Below, piece after piece: positions 8,323 to 17,090 of a stretch of 64,000 nt of DNA. The notes below the pieces were generated by a model, which saw nothing but the letters and a program-made list of their open reading frames with translations, was not told the origin of the DNA and searched no databases. The stretch is from Mycobacterium sp. EPa45. GTDB lineage: Bacteria; Actinomycetota; Actinomycetes; Mycobacteriales; Mycobacteriaceae. The stretch spans positions 2,356,001 to 2,420,000 of the forward strand of contig NZ_CP011773.1 in NCBI RefSeq assembly GCF_001021385.1, read 5' to 3'. The position numbers were made by a program, and so were the translations under genes. The stretch's first letter is position 1. Every line of letters starts with the position of its first letter.

Positions 8323-8390
8323 TCCCGCGAGCAGTCGCAAACTCGCACAAATCAGGCCAGTTCTCTATAAGTTTGCGTCTGCTCGCGGGA
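8323..8390. repeat. 21-bp inverted repeat between cbiO and the flavoprotein
   Basis: The arms 8323-8343 (TCCCGCGAGCAGTCGCAAACT without its first base is within the 20 shown here: CCCGCGAGCAGTCGCAAACT) and 8370-8390 are reverse complements with one mismatch in 21, around a 26-nt AT-richer centre. It fills the gap between two convergent genes. It could act as a bidirectional terminator, but it is longer and more perfect than needed and ends sharply, so it may be one copy of a dispersed palindromic element. Confidence 0.75.
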
Positions 8391-8399
8391 AGTGCCGAC

Positions 8400-9650
8400 T
8401 CAGTCGCCGAGGGACAGGGTGACCGGCCCGCCGTGTTGGTCGACGGCGTCGAGGATGCCCGAGGGGACTCGGAACACCCGTCCCGGCGATGCGGGCCACG
8501 GGAGCGTCCTGCGGCCGATGACGGTGCGGTCCTGGCGGGCGACGACGGTGGGAATGCGCACAAGCCGGTCTGTCCACAGCAGGAGTCGGCGGCGGGCGGG
8601 TGCCGGGTCGCCGGGGCGCAGCAGGTTGGGCGCCACCCAGCGCAGTGGTGCTGCCACCTGGACACGGACTGCATTGTCGGCGAACGGAATTCCGCGCAGA
8701 TACGCGCGCACCTGGTCGGCGACGTGGCGGCCGTCGAGGGCGGCGATGTCCGCGGTGTCGACGGGGTGCAGCAGGTTGCCGATGGCGAATACACCCGGTC
8801 GGCTGGTGCGCAGGGCGGTGTCGACGACCGGCCCCAGGGTTCCCGGATCGATGTCGAGACCGGTACTGCGGGCCAATTCGTGGTCCGGAATCCAGTCGCC
8901 GGTCAACACGACGGTGTCGCACTCGACGGTTCGGCGTTCACCGGTGTCGAGATTTTCGATTTCGACCCCGGTGGCCGCCGGCTTGCCGACGATCCGCACG
9001 ACTCGGGTGCGGGTTGCGACGTGCAGGCCCAGCACCGGTGTCCGACCGGCCAGATTGAACAGCCCGTAGGACTCCGGTGAAGGGTATTCGGTTGTCATCA
9101 GGACGGTTTGGCAGCCGGCGTGTTTGAGAGTGAGCACCGCCGAGTAGCTGACCAGCTCGGCGCCGACGACGACGGCGCGACGCCCGACGGTGCGACGTTT
9201 GAGGTGTACCGCGTTCTGCAGCAGACCGGTGGTGTAGATGCCGGCGCCGCGATCACCGGGAATCATCCGCGCCGGGCGCGGGCGTTCGCGGGCACCGGTG
9301 GCCAGGATGATGGCCCGGGCGGTGAGGTTCCGGCGTCCGTCCGGTGAGGTGATTTCGAGCGTGTGGTCGCCGGCCCAGCCGGTGACCATCGTGCTGGTCC
9401 AAATCGTGGCTCCGGCGCCCCGGGCGTCGGTGATGAGTCGGTTGGCGTAGGCGGGTCCACTGATGAAGGCCTTCCGGTCGCGCAGGCCGTAGCCGAGGTG
9501 GTCGCTGTGGCGCGGGATGCCGCCGGCTTCGGATTCGCGTTCCAGGACAACAACATCGAGTGCGCTGTGGCGGGCGAGGTGCGCGGCGGCGGTCAGTCCG
9601 GCCGGCCCCGCACCGACGACCGCGACGTCGATCGTGTCGGTGGTGTTCAT
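8400..9650 (-). CDS. FAD/NAD(P)-dependent oxidoreductase (glycerol-type module, second flavoprotein)
   Basis: 416 residues. An FAD-binding Rossmann motif lies at the N-terminus (VAVVGAGPAGLTAAAHLA), followed by ATGARERPRP, a second dinucleotide fold (GRRAVVVGAELVSYSA) and a GD-type FAD motif (VFAIGNLLHPVD). It resembles the NAD(P)/FAD enzymes that accompany GlpA-like dehydrogenases in glpK-linked clusters of Thermotogae and clostridia, or the alpha part of sarcosine/opine oxidases. No CxxC redox pair is visible. The start overlaps the stop of the GlpA-like gene by 4 bp, so the two products probably form one complex passing electrons from the [2Fe-2S] subunit to NAD(P) or the reverse; inferred. 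Confidence 0.82.
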   Translation of the reverse strand: MNTTDTIDVAVVGAGPAGLTAAAHLARHSALDVVVLERESEAGGIPRHSDHLGYGLRDRKAFISGPAYANRLITDARGAGATIWTSTMVTGWAGDHTLEITSPDGRRNLTARAIILATGARERPRPARMIPGDRGAGIYTTGLLQNAVHLKRRTVGRRAVVVGAELVSYSAVLTLKHAGCQTVLMTTEYPSPESYGLFNLAGRTPVLGLHVATRTRVVRIVGKPAATGVEIENLDTGERRTVECDTVVLTGDWIPDHELARSTGLDIDPGTLGPVVDTALRTSRPGVFAIGNLLHPVDTADIAALDGRHVADQVRAYLRGIPFADNAVRVQVAAPLRWVAPNLLRPGDPAPARRRLLLWTDRLVRIPTVVARQDRTVIGRRTLPWPASPGRVFRVPSGILDAVDQHGGPVTLSLGD

Positions 9651-11044
9651 CGGTGGGGTTCCCGGTCCGTCTCCCGGTCGAAAAGCGACTGCACGTCCGC
9701 GCCGCAGAAGAACGCTTGACAGCGGCCGTTCATCACCCGGGTGCGCCGGCGGAGTCCGTCCAGATCCGTGGGTGGGATCACCGAACGACAGGCATCGCGA
9801 ATCTCGCCTTCGGTGACGCGCTCACAAAAACACACGATGCGCCCGTAGGCCGGATCGGCGTCGATGGCCTCCGTCTGCTGATACGGCCGCGGGAATGCCT
9901 CACCCAGGTTCGGCATTCGCGGCGGCTCGGGCAGCGTCGCCTTCGGTGTCAAGGTCAGCCCGGCCTCGGTCAGTTGATCGCGGACGTATTCGGCCACCGC
10001 CATCCCGGAGGTCAGACCCGTCGACCGGATTCCGCCGACCAGCAGGTAGCGCTGGTCGGCGTCGGCCTCGATGAGGTAGTCGCCGTGATCGATGGCCGCG
10101 CGCAGACCGGAGTACGTGGCGGTGACTTCCTCATCCAGAAGCCGTGGCATCAGTGCCCGGCCCTTGCCGAGTAGGAAATCGAAGCCGGTCTGCGTGGTGC
10201 CGGTGGCGGTACGGTCCTGCAGATCCTCGGACGTCGGGCCGAGCATCACGTTGCCGTAGATGGTCGGGCTGATCAGCACGCCCTTGCCGCGGGCGGTCGG
10301 CACGGGCAGCACGATCTTGTCGACGAGGACGCGGGCGAGCTTGTCGTACACGATGAGTTCGCCCCGGCGCGGTGTCACGGTGAAGCGCCGGTAGCCGAAG
10401 AGGGCGTCGATGTGGTCGGCACCGAGTCCCGCGGCGTTGACGACCCAGCGCGCGGTGACCTCACCGCCGCCGGTGTGCACAGTGGTGGCGTCGGGCCCGA
10501 CGTCGGCGCCGTCGACCCGGTGGCCGGTCAGCAGCACGGTGCCGCGATTGACCGCATCGGTGGCGAGCGCGAGGTTGACCGTCCACGTACAGATGATGGA
10601 TTCGTCGGGGACGGTCAACCCGCCGAGTGCGCCCGGCCCGAGGTTGGGAATCTGTGCGTAAACGGCTGCAGCATCGATGATTTCGCAGTCGTGGTAGCCG
10701 TTGTCCTCGGCCTTCGTCTGCAGGCCGGGCAGGGCGTCGAGCTGCTCCTGGTCCCAGGCGACCAGGATGGCGCCGGTGTGTTCGACCGGGATGCCGGTGC
10801 GCGCGGCGTAGTCGGAGAGCAGGTGATAGCCGCGGTGCACCATCACCGATTCCACCGTGCCGGGCTTGGCGTCGAAACCGGTGTGCAGGATCGCGGTGTT
10901 GGCCTTGCTGGTGCCGTCGCCGACGTCGTCGCGGCCCTCCACCAGTGCGACCGATACCTGGTGGCCGGACAGTTCACGCGCGATCGCCGACCCCACGATG
11001 CCTGCGCCGATGACCACCACGTCGTAGGCGGTGGGGACCGTCAT
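9647..11044 (-). CDS. GlpA-like FAD dehydrogenase with C-terminal BFD [2Fe-2S] domain
   Basis: 465 residues from ATG 11044, which overlaps the kinase stop (ATGA); a longer reading from 11089 would only translate kinase sequence. The DAO fold begins YDVVVIGAGIVGSAIARELSG, continues with the family segments NTAILHTGFDAKPGT and GGIRSTGLTSGMAVAEYV, and the C-terminus carries the four-Cys BFD pattern (CFCERVTEGEI ... NGRCQAFFCGADV). This is the arrangement of GlpA-like anaerobic or type-2 glycerol-3-phosphate dehydrogenases. It would oxidise the phosphorylated product of the neighbouring kinase; the exact polyol phosphate is not known. Confidence 0.85.
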   Translation of the reverse strand: MTVPTAYDVVVIGAGIVGSAIARELSGHQVSVALVEGRDDVGDGTSKANTAILHTGFDAKPGTVESVMVHRGYHLLSDYAARTGIPVEHTGAILVAWDQEQLDALPGLQTKAEDNGYHDCEIIDAAAVYAQIPNLGPGALGGLTVPDESIICTWTVNLALATDAVNRGTVLLTGHRVDGADVGPDATTVHTGGGEVTARWVVNAAGLGADHIDALFGYRRFTVTPRRGELIVYDKLARVLVDKIVLPVPTARGKGVLISPTIYGNVMLGPTSEDLQDRTATGTTQTGFDFLLGKGRALMPRLLDEEVTATYSGLRAAIDHGDYLIEADADQRYLLVGGIRSTGLTSGMAVAEYVRDQLTEAGLTLTPKATLPEPPRMPNLGEAFPRPYQQTEAIDADPAYGRIVCFCERVTEGEIRDACRSVIPPTDLDGLRRRTRVMNGRCQAFFCGADVQSLFDRETDREPHR

Positions 11045-12471
11045 GACGTCTCCTGATCGCGATAGGTGGTGGCGGCCAGTGCACGCCACTGCTCACGAAA
11101 GTCGGCGGCCCGAGCGGGCGTCCAGCCTGGGCGGTAGGTCGCCGCGGGTGTCCAGTCCGCAATGACCTCGGGCAGCGCCTGATTCGGGTGCTGACTCAGG
11201 CGCGCCAGGGCCGCCGCGCCGAGGGCGGTGGCGTGGGCGGACGGATACACCTCGACGGGCACCTGCAGGATATCGGCGCACGCCTGCATGAGAACGGTGG
11301 ACTGGGTCAGTCCGCCGTCGGCGCGCAGCGTGGTCAACGGCGTGGTGGTGTCGGCGTTTATGGCGGTCACCAATTCGGCTATCTGTGCGGCGATTCCCTG
11401 CAGCACAGCGAGCACCAGATGTCCGCGACCGGTCGACAGTGTCATCCCCGAGATCGAGGCAGCCGCTTGGGATTTCCACCATGGCGCGGCCAGTCCGGCC
11501 AACGCCGGCACGCACAGCACGCCGCCGCTGTCCGGGGCGGCGACTGCGTCCATCTCCTCGGCGCCGCTGATGATGCCGAGTGAGCACAGCCAGCGCACCG
11601 CCGAAGCTGCGGTGTACACCTGACCGTCGACGCAGAACGTGTCACGGCCGCCGAGTCGCCAGGCCACCGACGACGTCAACCCGGTCGTCGAGCGCACGCC
11701 GGTGCTGCCGGTGTTCGCCAACAGGAAGGCGCCGGTACCGAAGGTGCATTTGGCCATGCCCTGCTCGAAGCAGGCCTCAGCCAACAGCGCCGCCTGTTGA
11801 TCGACCACAATCCCGCCCACCGGGATCTCGCCGCCGAATGCCGCTGTAGTGCCTATTGTTTCGTCGTTCCCGACGATATCTGGTAAGCGTTCACCGTCGA
11901 GTTCGAACAGCGCCAGCAGTTCTCGGCTCCATTGCGTGGCGCCGAGATCGACGGCCAGGGAGCGACTGGCGGTGGTGGCGTCGGTGACGAACGCCCCGGT
12001 GAGCCGATGCAGCAGCCAGGTGTCCGAGGTCGTGACCACTCCGGCGGTCTCGACGTTGCGACGCAACCAGGCCATCTTCGGTGCCGAGAAGTACGGGTCG
12101 AGTACCAGACCCGTGCGGGCGGCCAGCATCTCGCTGTGCTCACTCAACTCGGCGCACAGTGATTCGGCTCGGCGGTCCTGCCACACAATCGCCGGAGTCA
12201 GAGCACGCCCGGTGTCGGGATCCCACGCGAGCACCGTCTCACCCTGGTTGGCCAGCGACACCGCCTCGATCGGCCGGTCCGCCCTGGCCACCGCCTCCCG
12301 CCCGGCGGTCAATACCGAATCGAGCAGTTCGTCGGGACTCTGTTCCACGCCGCCGCCGTCGAAATACCGCGGGTGGACCGGCACCTCGGCCAGTCCGACC
12401 ACGCCCTCATGCGGGTCGACGACGATCGCCTTGGTACCCGAGGTGCCCTGGTCGATAGCCAGGACGGTCAT
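11041..12471 (-). CDS. FGGY-family carbohydrate kinase, glycerol-kinase-like
   Basis: 476 residues. Phosphate-binding loops are clear: LAIDQGTSGTKAIVVD at the N-terminus, CTFGTGAFLLANTG in the middle and LRADGGLTQSTVLMQ near the C-terminus. The aspartate general base is in GGIVVDQQAAL. In glycerol kinases the substrate loop reads NQRET; here it is ANQGETVLAW, so the arginine that holds glycerol is a glycine, while IVWQDRR is kept. The substrate may therefore be a different or larger polyol. It lies 12 nt after mtr and overlaps the GlpA-like gene by 4 bp, forming a kinase-dehydrogenase-flavoprotein module. Confidence 0.85.
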   Translation of the reverse strand: MTVLAIDQGTSGTKAIVVDPHEGVVGLAEVPVHPRYFDGGGVEQSPDELLDSVLTAGREAVARADRPIEAVSLANQGETVLAWDPDTGRALTPAIVWQDRRAESLCAELSEHSEMLAARTGLVLDPYFSAPKMAWLRRNVETAGVVTTSDTWLLHRLTGAFVTDATTASRSLAVDLGATQWSRELLALFELDGERLPDIVGNDETIGTTAAFGGEIPVGGIVVDQQAALLAEACFEQGMAKCTFGTGAFLLANTGSTGVRSTTGLTSSVAWRLGGRDTFCVDGQVYTAASAVRWLCSLGIISGAEEMDAVAAPDSGGVLCVPALAGLAAPWWKSQAAASISGMTLSTGRGHLVLAVLQGIAAQIAELVTAINADTTTPLTTLRADGGLTQSTVLMQACADILQVPVEVYPSAHATALGAAALARLSQHPNQALPEVIADWTPAATYRPGWTPARAADFREQWRALAATTYRDQETS

Positions 12472-12483
12472 CGGGCCGGCTCC

Positions 12484-13896
12484 TCAGTGCCGGCGCGACG
12501 GCGGCCAGGGTGGCTCGCCGCACAACGCCAGCAGCGCGTTCTCGATCACCTCGGGCAGCGCAGGGTGGATCCAATACTGCCCGCGGGCCATCTCCTGGCC
12601 GGGCAGGCCGAAACTCATCGCCTGGATCAACGGCTGAATCAACGACGATGCCTGGTGGCCCATGATGTGTGCGCCCAGGATCTTGCCGCTGTCCTGCTCG
12701 ACGATGATCTTGGCGAATCCGGTCGTATCCTCCATAGCCCAGCCGTAGGCCACGTCGGAGTAGTCCTGCACCTTGACGTTGATCTTGTAACCGGCGGCGC
12801 GGGCTTCGTTTTCGGTCAACCCGACCGAGGCGATCTGCGGATCGGTGAACACCGCTGACGGCACGAACCGGTGATCGGAATACATCAGCGCGTCGGTGTC
12901 GTCCCAGTCCTGCAGCAGGTTGTGCCGCACCACCCGGGCTTCATGGTTGGCCACATGTTTGAGCTGATAGTCCGAGGACACGTCGCCCAGCGCGAAAATG
13001 CCTCGCGCCGTGGTGCGTTGGTACTCGTCGACGACGACCAGGCCGTTCTCGTCGAGTTTCACCCCGGCATTGTGGACGTCCAACAAGTCGCCATTGGGTT
13101 TGCGGCCGGTGGCTACCAGCACGACGTCGGCGGGTAATTCCGATCCGTCGTCGAGCTCGACCACCGTCTGTGAGCCGTCGAGATGCGCCCCCACCATGTT
13201 GCGGTGGCTGCGCAGCTCCCATTTCTTGCCGGCGATGTCGGTGTACCGCTCACACAGCGTGTCGTCGCAGTGCGACAGCATCCCGGCTCCACGGATGACG
13301 ATTGTCACGCGGCTACCCAAAGACGAGAACACATGCGCGAATTCGGCGGCCACGAATCCGCCGCCGATGATCACCAGATGCTCCGGAAGCTCGGGGATGC
13401 GCATGATCGTGTCGCTGGTGTGGACATCGACACCGCAGCCGGCGATCGCGTCGGGCACCATCGCCCGCGCGCCTGCGGCGATCACGACCTGATCGGCGGT
13501 GAACTCATCGCCGGCGTCGGTGCGCAACCGGTAGCCTTCCCCGTTGCGGCCGGTGAAGCGGGTATGGCTGTCGTAGACAGTGACATTCGGCGAGGATCGC
13601 CGGTAGTTCTCGCCGCCGATCGCCAGCGGGTCGATCCGGCCGAACACCCGGGAGACGATGTCGGTCCACCGCACACCGTCGATGTGGGCGTCGACGCCGA
13701 ACCGCGCGGCGTCACGCACTGTCTGGGCCACCTCGGCGGCATAGACGAACATCTTGGTGGGGATGCACCCCACGTTCAGGCAGGTGCCGCCGAACACGCC
13801 CTGCTCGCAGATCGCGACCTTCTTGTCGGCGTAGCGTTCGTCCAGAATCGAGTTGCCCGAACCGGTCCCGATGATCGCAATGTCGAAGTGTTCCAA
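12484..13896 (-). CDS. mtr: Mycothione reductase
   Basis: 470 residues. Reduces mycothione (mycothiol disulfide) with NADPH, keeping the actinobacterial thiol pool reduced in the cytoplasm. The redox disulfide CLNVGC lies in GGTCLNVGCIPTK near residue 40, preceded by IIGTGSGNSILDERYADK, which is characteristic of Mtr rather than of lipoamide dehydrogenase. The NADPH fold is IIGGGFVAAEFAHVFSSLG and the C-terminal His-Pro catalytic motif is WIHPALPEVIENALL. The start is TTG with AAGGGGAT five nt upstream. It follows the hydrolase gene by 10 nt and precedes the kinase by 12 nt, so it is inside an operon. Confidence 0.95.
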   Translation of the reverse strand: MEHFDIAIIGTGSGNSILDERYADKKVAICEQGVFGGTCLNVGCIPTKMFVYAAEVAQTVRDAARFGVDAHIDGVRWTDIVSRVFGRIDPLAIGGENYRRSSPNVTVYDSHTRFTGRNGEGYRLRTDAGDEFTADQVVIAAGARAMVPDAIAGCGVDVHTSDTIMRIPELPEHLVIIGGGFVAAEFAHVFSSLGSRVTIVIRGAGMLSHCDDTLCERYTDIAGKKWELRSHRNMVGAHLDGSQTVVELDDGSELPADVVLVATGRKPNGDLLDVHNAGVKLDENGLVVVDEYQRTTARGIFALGDVSSDYQLKHVANHEARVVRHNLLQDWDDTDALMYSDHRFVPSAVFTDPQIASVGLTENEARAAGYKINVKVQDYSDVAYGWAMEDTTGFAKIIVEQDSGKILGAHIMGHQASSLIQPLIQAMSFGLPGQEMARGQYWIHPALPEVIENALLALCGEPPWPPSRRH

Positions 13897-13906
13897 CGAG
13901 ATCCCC

Positions 13907-14929
13907 TTAACTCCGACCGGCGGCCGATGCGGCCGACGCCAGGTGCGTACGATAGAAACTCAGCCAGCCGGACAGTTCGCGGTAGGACTCTGCGCGCGGC
14001 TCGGCCAGCGACAGGAACACATCGTGTTTGGCGTCGCGGATCGGAACCACCGTCGTGCGGTTGCCGATACATCCTGCCCAGCGGGCGATCTGAGTGACGT
14101 CGAGCACCGCGTCACCGCGCTGCATGCTCGCCGCGTCGGCGCTCTCGGTGACGCTGTGGTCCGAGCGCAGGACCAGGTTCGGCACACCGACATCCAGGCC
14201 GCGGTGCAACGTGGCGTGGCCGCGGCGGATCGCATGAATCCAGCCGAACGTCACCGGGAAGCCGCCCAGGGGCTTCCATTGGAGGTTGTAGTCGAACTCG
14301 CCGTCGTAGTCGCGGTGCAGCGTCAACCCGTAGCCACCCTTCGTCGTGCGGCGCACCACCCGGGTCTTACGGACCCGCGACATCGCGCCGATCGCCGTCG
14401 AGGTCAGCCCCGTGCGCAGAATCGCCGGACCGTGCAAGTCCAGCCACGGACTGTTCAACACCAGGCCGCCGAGCGACAGCGCTGCCGTCGCGTTGCGGCG
14501 TCGTACCCGGTTGAGCCACAGCGACACGATCAACCCGCCGGCGGAGTGCCCGTAGACCAGCATCGTCGTGCCGGGATTCTCGGTCGCGATCACCGCCACT
14601 GCCCGTTCCAACTCGCGGTCGTAGCGGGCCAGGTCGGTGGTGAAGTGCGGGGTCTGCCCGTCCCGCCAGGACCGGCCGCACTTGTGTTGATCCAGCGCAT
14701 AGAACCGGAACCCGGCGCCGGCGAAGTGGTCGGCCAGGTCGGTGTTGAAGAAGTAATCGGTGAATCCGTGCACCGCCAGCACGGTGTGCTGGGCCGGCTC
14801 ACCGTCGGCGCGCCGCACCAGAGTGGCGAACAGATCGCCCTCACCGTCGGGGTCCGGCCCCAAGGCCATCGTGGTCTGTTGGTAGCCGGTAAGGACATCG
14901 TCGGCCCATTCGGCCTGCGCTGCCGTCAC
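13907..14929 (-). CDS. Alpha/beta hydrolase (serine hydrolase)
   Basis: 340 residues, GTG start. The oxyanion region is TVLAVHGFTDYFFNTDLADHF and the nucleophile elbow is VYGHSAGGLIVSLWL, with Ser in GHSAG; a late NRTTVVPIRDAKHDVFLS gives the His. It resembles the monoacylglycerol lipase/lysophospholipase group of alpha/beta hydrolases. The substrate is unknown. It is the first gene of the minus-strand operon that contains mtr, and in M. tuberculosis a related gene (Rv2854) also neighbours mtr. Confidence 0.82.
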   Translation of the reverse strand: MTAAQAEWADDVLTGYQQTTMALGPDPDGEGDLFATLVRRADGEPAQHTVLAVHGFTDYFFNTDLADHFAGAGFRFYALDQHKCGRSWRDGQTPHFTTDLARYDRELERAVAVIATENPGTTMLVYGHSAGGLIVSLWLNRVRRRNATAALSLGGLVLNSPWLDLHGPAILRTGLTSTAIGAMSRVRKTRVVRRTTKGGYGLTLHRDYDGEFDYNLQWKPLGGFPVTFGWIHAIRRGHATLHRGLDVGVPNLVLRSDHSVTESADAASMQRGDAVLDVTQIARWAGCIGNRTTVVPIRDAKHDVFLSLAEPRAESYRELSGWLSFYRTHLASAASAAGRS

Positions 14930-14936
14930 AGCACCT

Positions 14937-14942
14937 ACCCTA
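14937..14942 (-). promoter_or_regulatory. -10 box of the hydrolase-mtr operon (leaderless)
   Basis: TAGGGT on the minus strand ends 7 nt before the GTG at 14929, with no ribosome site between, so the mRNA is probably leaderless. Confidence 0.55.
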
Positions 14943-15048
14943 ACTGTGAGCAGCGCGGGGGTGTGGTGCTGGCGACTCTCGCGAATAAGTGAGTGTCGGG
15001 CGGGATAACCTGACTGTCTATACCGCTAGAGCAAAGGACGACGATCCG

Positions 15049-16620
15049 GTGTCAGATACCACCAAGACCGATGTCGTATTGGTTGGCGCGGGAATCATGA
15101 GCGCCACGCTGGGTGCCCTGCTTCGGCTGGTCCAGCCGGACTGGTCGATCACCCTGGTCGAACGCCTGGATGCGGCCGCCGCCGAGAGCTCTGATCCGTG
15201 GAACAACGCCGGCACCGGCCACTCCGCGCTGTGCGAACTCAACTACACGCCGGAGAAGGCCGACGGCAGCATCGACATCGCCAAGGCCATCAACGTCAAC
15301 GAGCAGTTCCAGGTCACCCGTCAATTCTGGAGCTACGCCCACGAGCACGGCATCCTGCCGGACGTCCGCAGCTTCTTGAACCCGATCCCGCACGTCAGCT
15401 TCGTGCAGGGTGCCGAGCACGTCGACTACCTTCGCCGGCGTCGCGAGACCCTGGTGCGCAACCCGCTGTTCGCCACGATGGAGTTCATCGACGACCCCGA
15501 CGAGTTCACCCGCCGCCTGCCGCTGATGGCCAAGGGCCGCGACTTCTCCGAACCGGTCGGGTTGAACTGGACCCAGGACGGCACCGACGTCGACTTCGGA
15601 TCCCTGACCCGCCAACTGCTCGCATTCGGCACCGAGCGAGGCATGTCGACGTTGTTCGGCCACGACGTGGTCGATCTGCACAAGGAGTCCGGCGGCGGCT
15701 GGACGGTCAAGGTCCACAATCGGCGCACCGGCCAGAAGCGCAAGTTGTCGGCGAAGTTCGTATTCGTCGGCGCCGGCGGCGGTGCTCTTCCGCTGTTGCA
15801 GAAGGCCGGCATCTCCGAAGCCAAGGGTTTCGGCGGCTTCCCGGTCAGCGGTCAGTGGCTACGCACCGGCAACGCCGAACTGGCCGCGGCGCACCAGGCC
15901 AAGGTTTACGGCCTGCCGCCGCTCGGTGCCCCGCCGATGTCGGTGCCACACCTGGACACCCGCGTCATCAACGGCCGCTCCTGGCTGCTGTTCGGCCCGT
16001 TCGCCGGTTGGTCGCCGAAGTTCCTCAAGGAGGGCAAAATCACCGACCTGCCGTTGTCGGTCAAGCCCAACAACCTCGCCTCGATGATCGGCGTCGGGCT
16101 CACCGAGATGGGTCTGCTGAAGTACCTGATCGGCCAGCTGGCGCTCAGCGAAGCCGACCGTGTCGACAACCTCCGCGAATTCGCGCCCACTGCAAGGGAT
16201 TCCGACTGGGAGCTGGATATCGCCGGTCAGCGAGTGCAGGTTATCCGCCGCGACTCCAAGAAGCTCGGCGTGCTCGAATTCGGCACCACCGTACTGGCGG
16301 CCGCCGACGGTTCGATCGCCGGCCTGCTCGGCGCGTCCCCGGGCGCCTCCACCGCGGTCCCCGCGATGATCGAGGTTCTGGAGCGCTGCTTCGCCGACCG
16401 CTACCAGAGCTGGCTGCCCAAGCTCAAAGAGATGGTGCCCTCGCTGGGCGTCAAACTGTCGGAGAACCCGGACCTGTTCGGTGAAGTGTGGGCGCACGGC
16501 ACCAAAGTGCTCGGACTGGAGAGCGCAACCCACGCCGGCCGGGCCGCGCAGGTTGCCGGCCCCGACCGCACACCCGTCGCTTCGGATTCCGGTGACCCGG
16601 AACCCGCGGGAGTGGTGTGA
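15049..16620 (+). CDS. mqo: Malate:quinone oxidoreductase
   Basis: 523 residues from GTG 15049. FAD-dependent peripheral membrane enzyme that oxidises malate to oxaloacetate and passes electrons to menaquinone. The N-terminal FAD motif is [17 protein letters not shown], followed by the Mqo hallmark [17 protein letters not shown]. It also has [20 protein letters not shown] and the C-terminal [27 protein letters not shown] lies about 9 nt before the GTG, deciding the start over the upstream in-frame 14989. A TAACCT box at 15006-15011 could be its -10. It overlaps the following acetyltransferase by 4 bp. Confidence 0.96.
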   Translation: MSDTTKTDVVLVGAGIMSATLGALLRLVQPDWSITLVERLDAAAAESSDPWNNAGTGHSALCELNYTPEKADGSIDIAKAINVNEQFQVTRQFWSYAHEHGILPDVRSFLNPIPHVSFVQGAEHVDYLRRRRETLVRNPLFATMEFIDDPDEFTRRLPLMAKGRDFSEPVGLNWTQDGTDVDFGSLTRQLLAFGTERGMSTLFGHDVVDLHKESGGGWTVKVHNRRTGQKRKLSAKFVFVGAGGGALPLLQKAGISEAKGFGGFPVSGQWLRTGNAELAAAHQAKVYGLPPLGAPPMSVPHLDTRVINGRSWLLFGPFAGWSPKFLKEGKITDLPLSVKPNNLASMIGVGLTEMGLLKYLIGQLALSEADRVDNLREFAPTARDSDWELDIAGQRVQVIRRDSKKLGVLEFGTTVLAAADGSIAGLLGASPGASTAVPAMIEVLERCFADRYQSWLPKLKEMVPSLGVKLSENPDLFGEVWAHGTKVLGLESATHAGRAAQVAGPDRTPVASDSGDPEPAGVV

Positions 16621-17090
16621 CGGTCGCCGTACGCCGCTCCTGGGCCAAGGACCTCGACGCGGCCACCCTCTACGAGCTGCTGAAGCTTCGGGTCGAGGTG
16701 TTCGTCGTCGAACAGGCCTGCCCCTACCCGGAACTCGACGGCCGCGACCTGCTGGCCGAAACCCGGCACTTCTGGCTGGAGCAACCCGACGGCACGGTGA
16801 TCGCCACGCTGCGGCTGATGGAGGAGCACGCCGGCGGGGAAAAGGCGTTCCGCATCGGGCGGGTGTGCACTCAGCGGGCCGCCCGCGGTCAGGGGCACAC
16901 CACCCGGCTGATGCAGGCCGCGCTGGCCGACGTCGGTGATCACGCGTGCCGGATCAACGCCCAGACCTACCTCGTCGACATGTATGCCAACCACGGCTTC
17001 GTCGTCGATGGCGCCGAATTCCTCGAGGACGGGATTCCGCACGTGCCGATGATGCGGCCGGCCGCGCCCATTCTGGCCGAGAAGCCGTGA
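16617..17090 (+). CDS. ElaA-like GNAT N-acetyltransferase
   Basis: 157 residues, GTG start overlapping the mqo stop. The acetyl-CoA loop appears as [20 protein letters not shown], matching the R/Q-x-x-G-x-G/A pattern of GNAT enzymes, and the ElaA-like N-terminus reads [26 protein letters not shown]. Acceptor substrate unknown. Its stop overlaps the chelatase start by 4 bp, so mqo, this gene and the chelatase are translationally coupled. Confidence 0.87.
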   Translation: MTVAVRRSWAKDLDAATLYELLKLRVEVFVVEQACPYPELDGRDLLAETRHFWLEQPDGTVIATLRLMEEHAGGEKAFRIGRVCTQRAARGQGHTTRLMQAALADVGDHACRINAQTYLVDMYANHGFVVDGAEFLEDGIPHVPMMRPAAPILAEKP

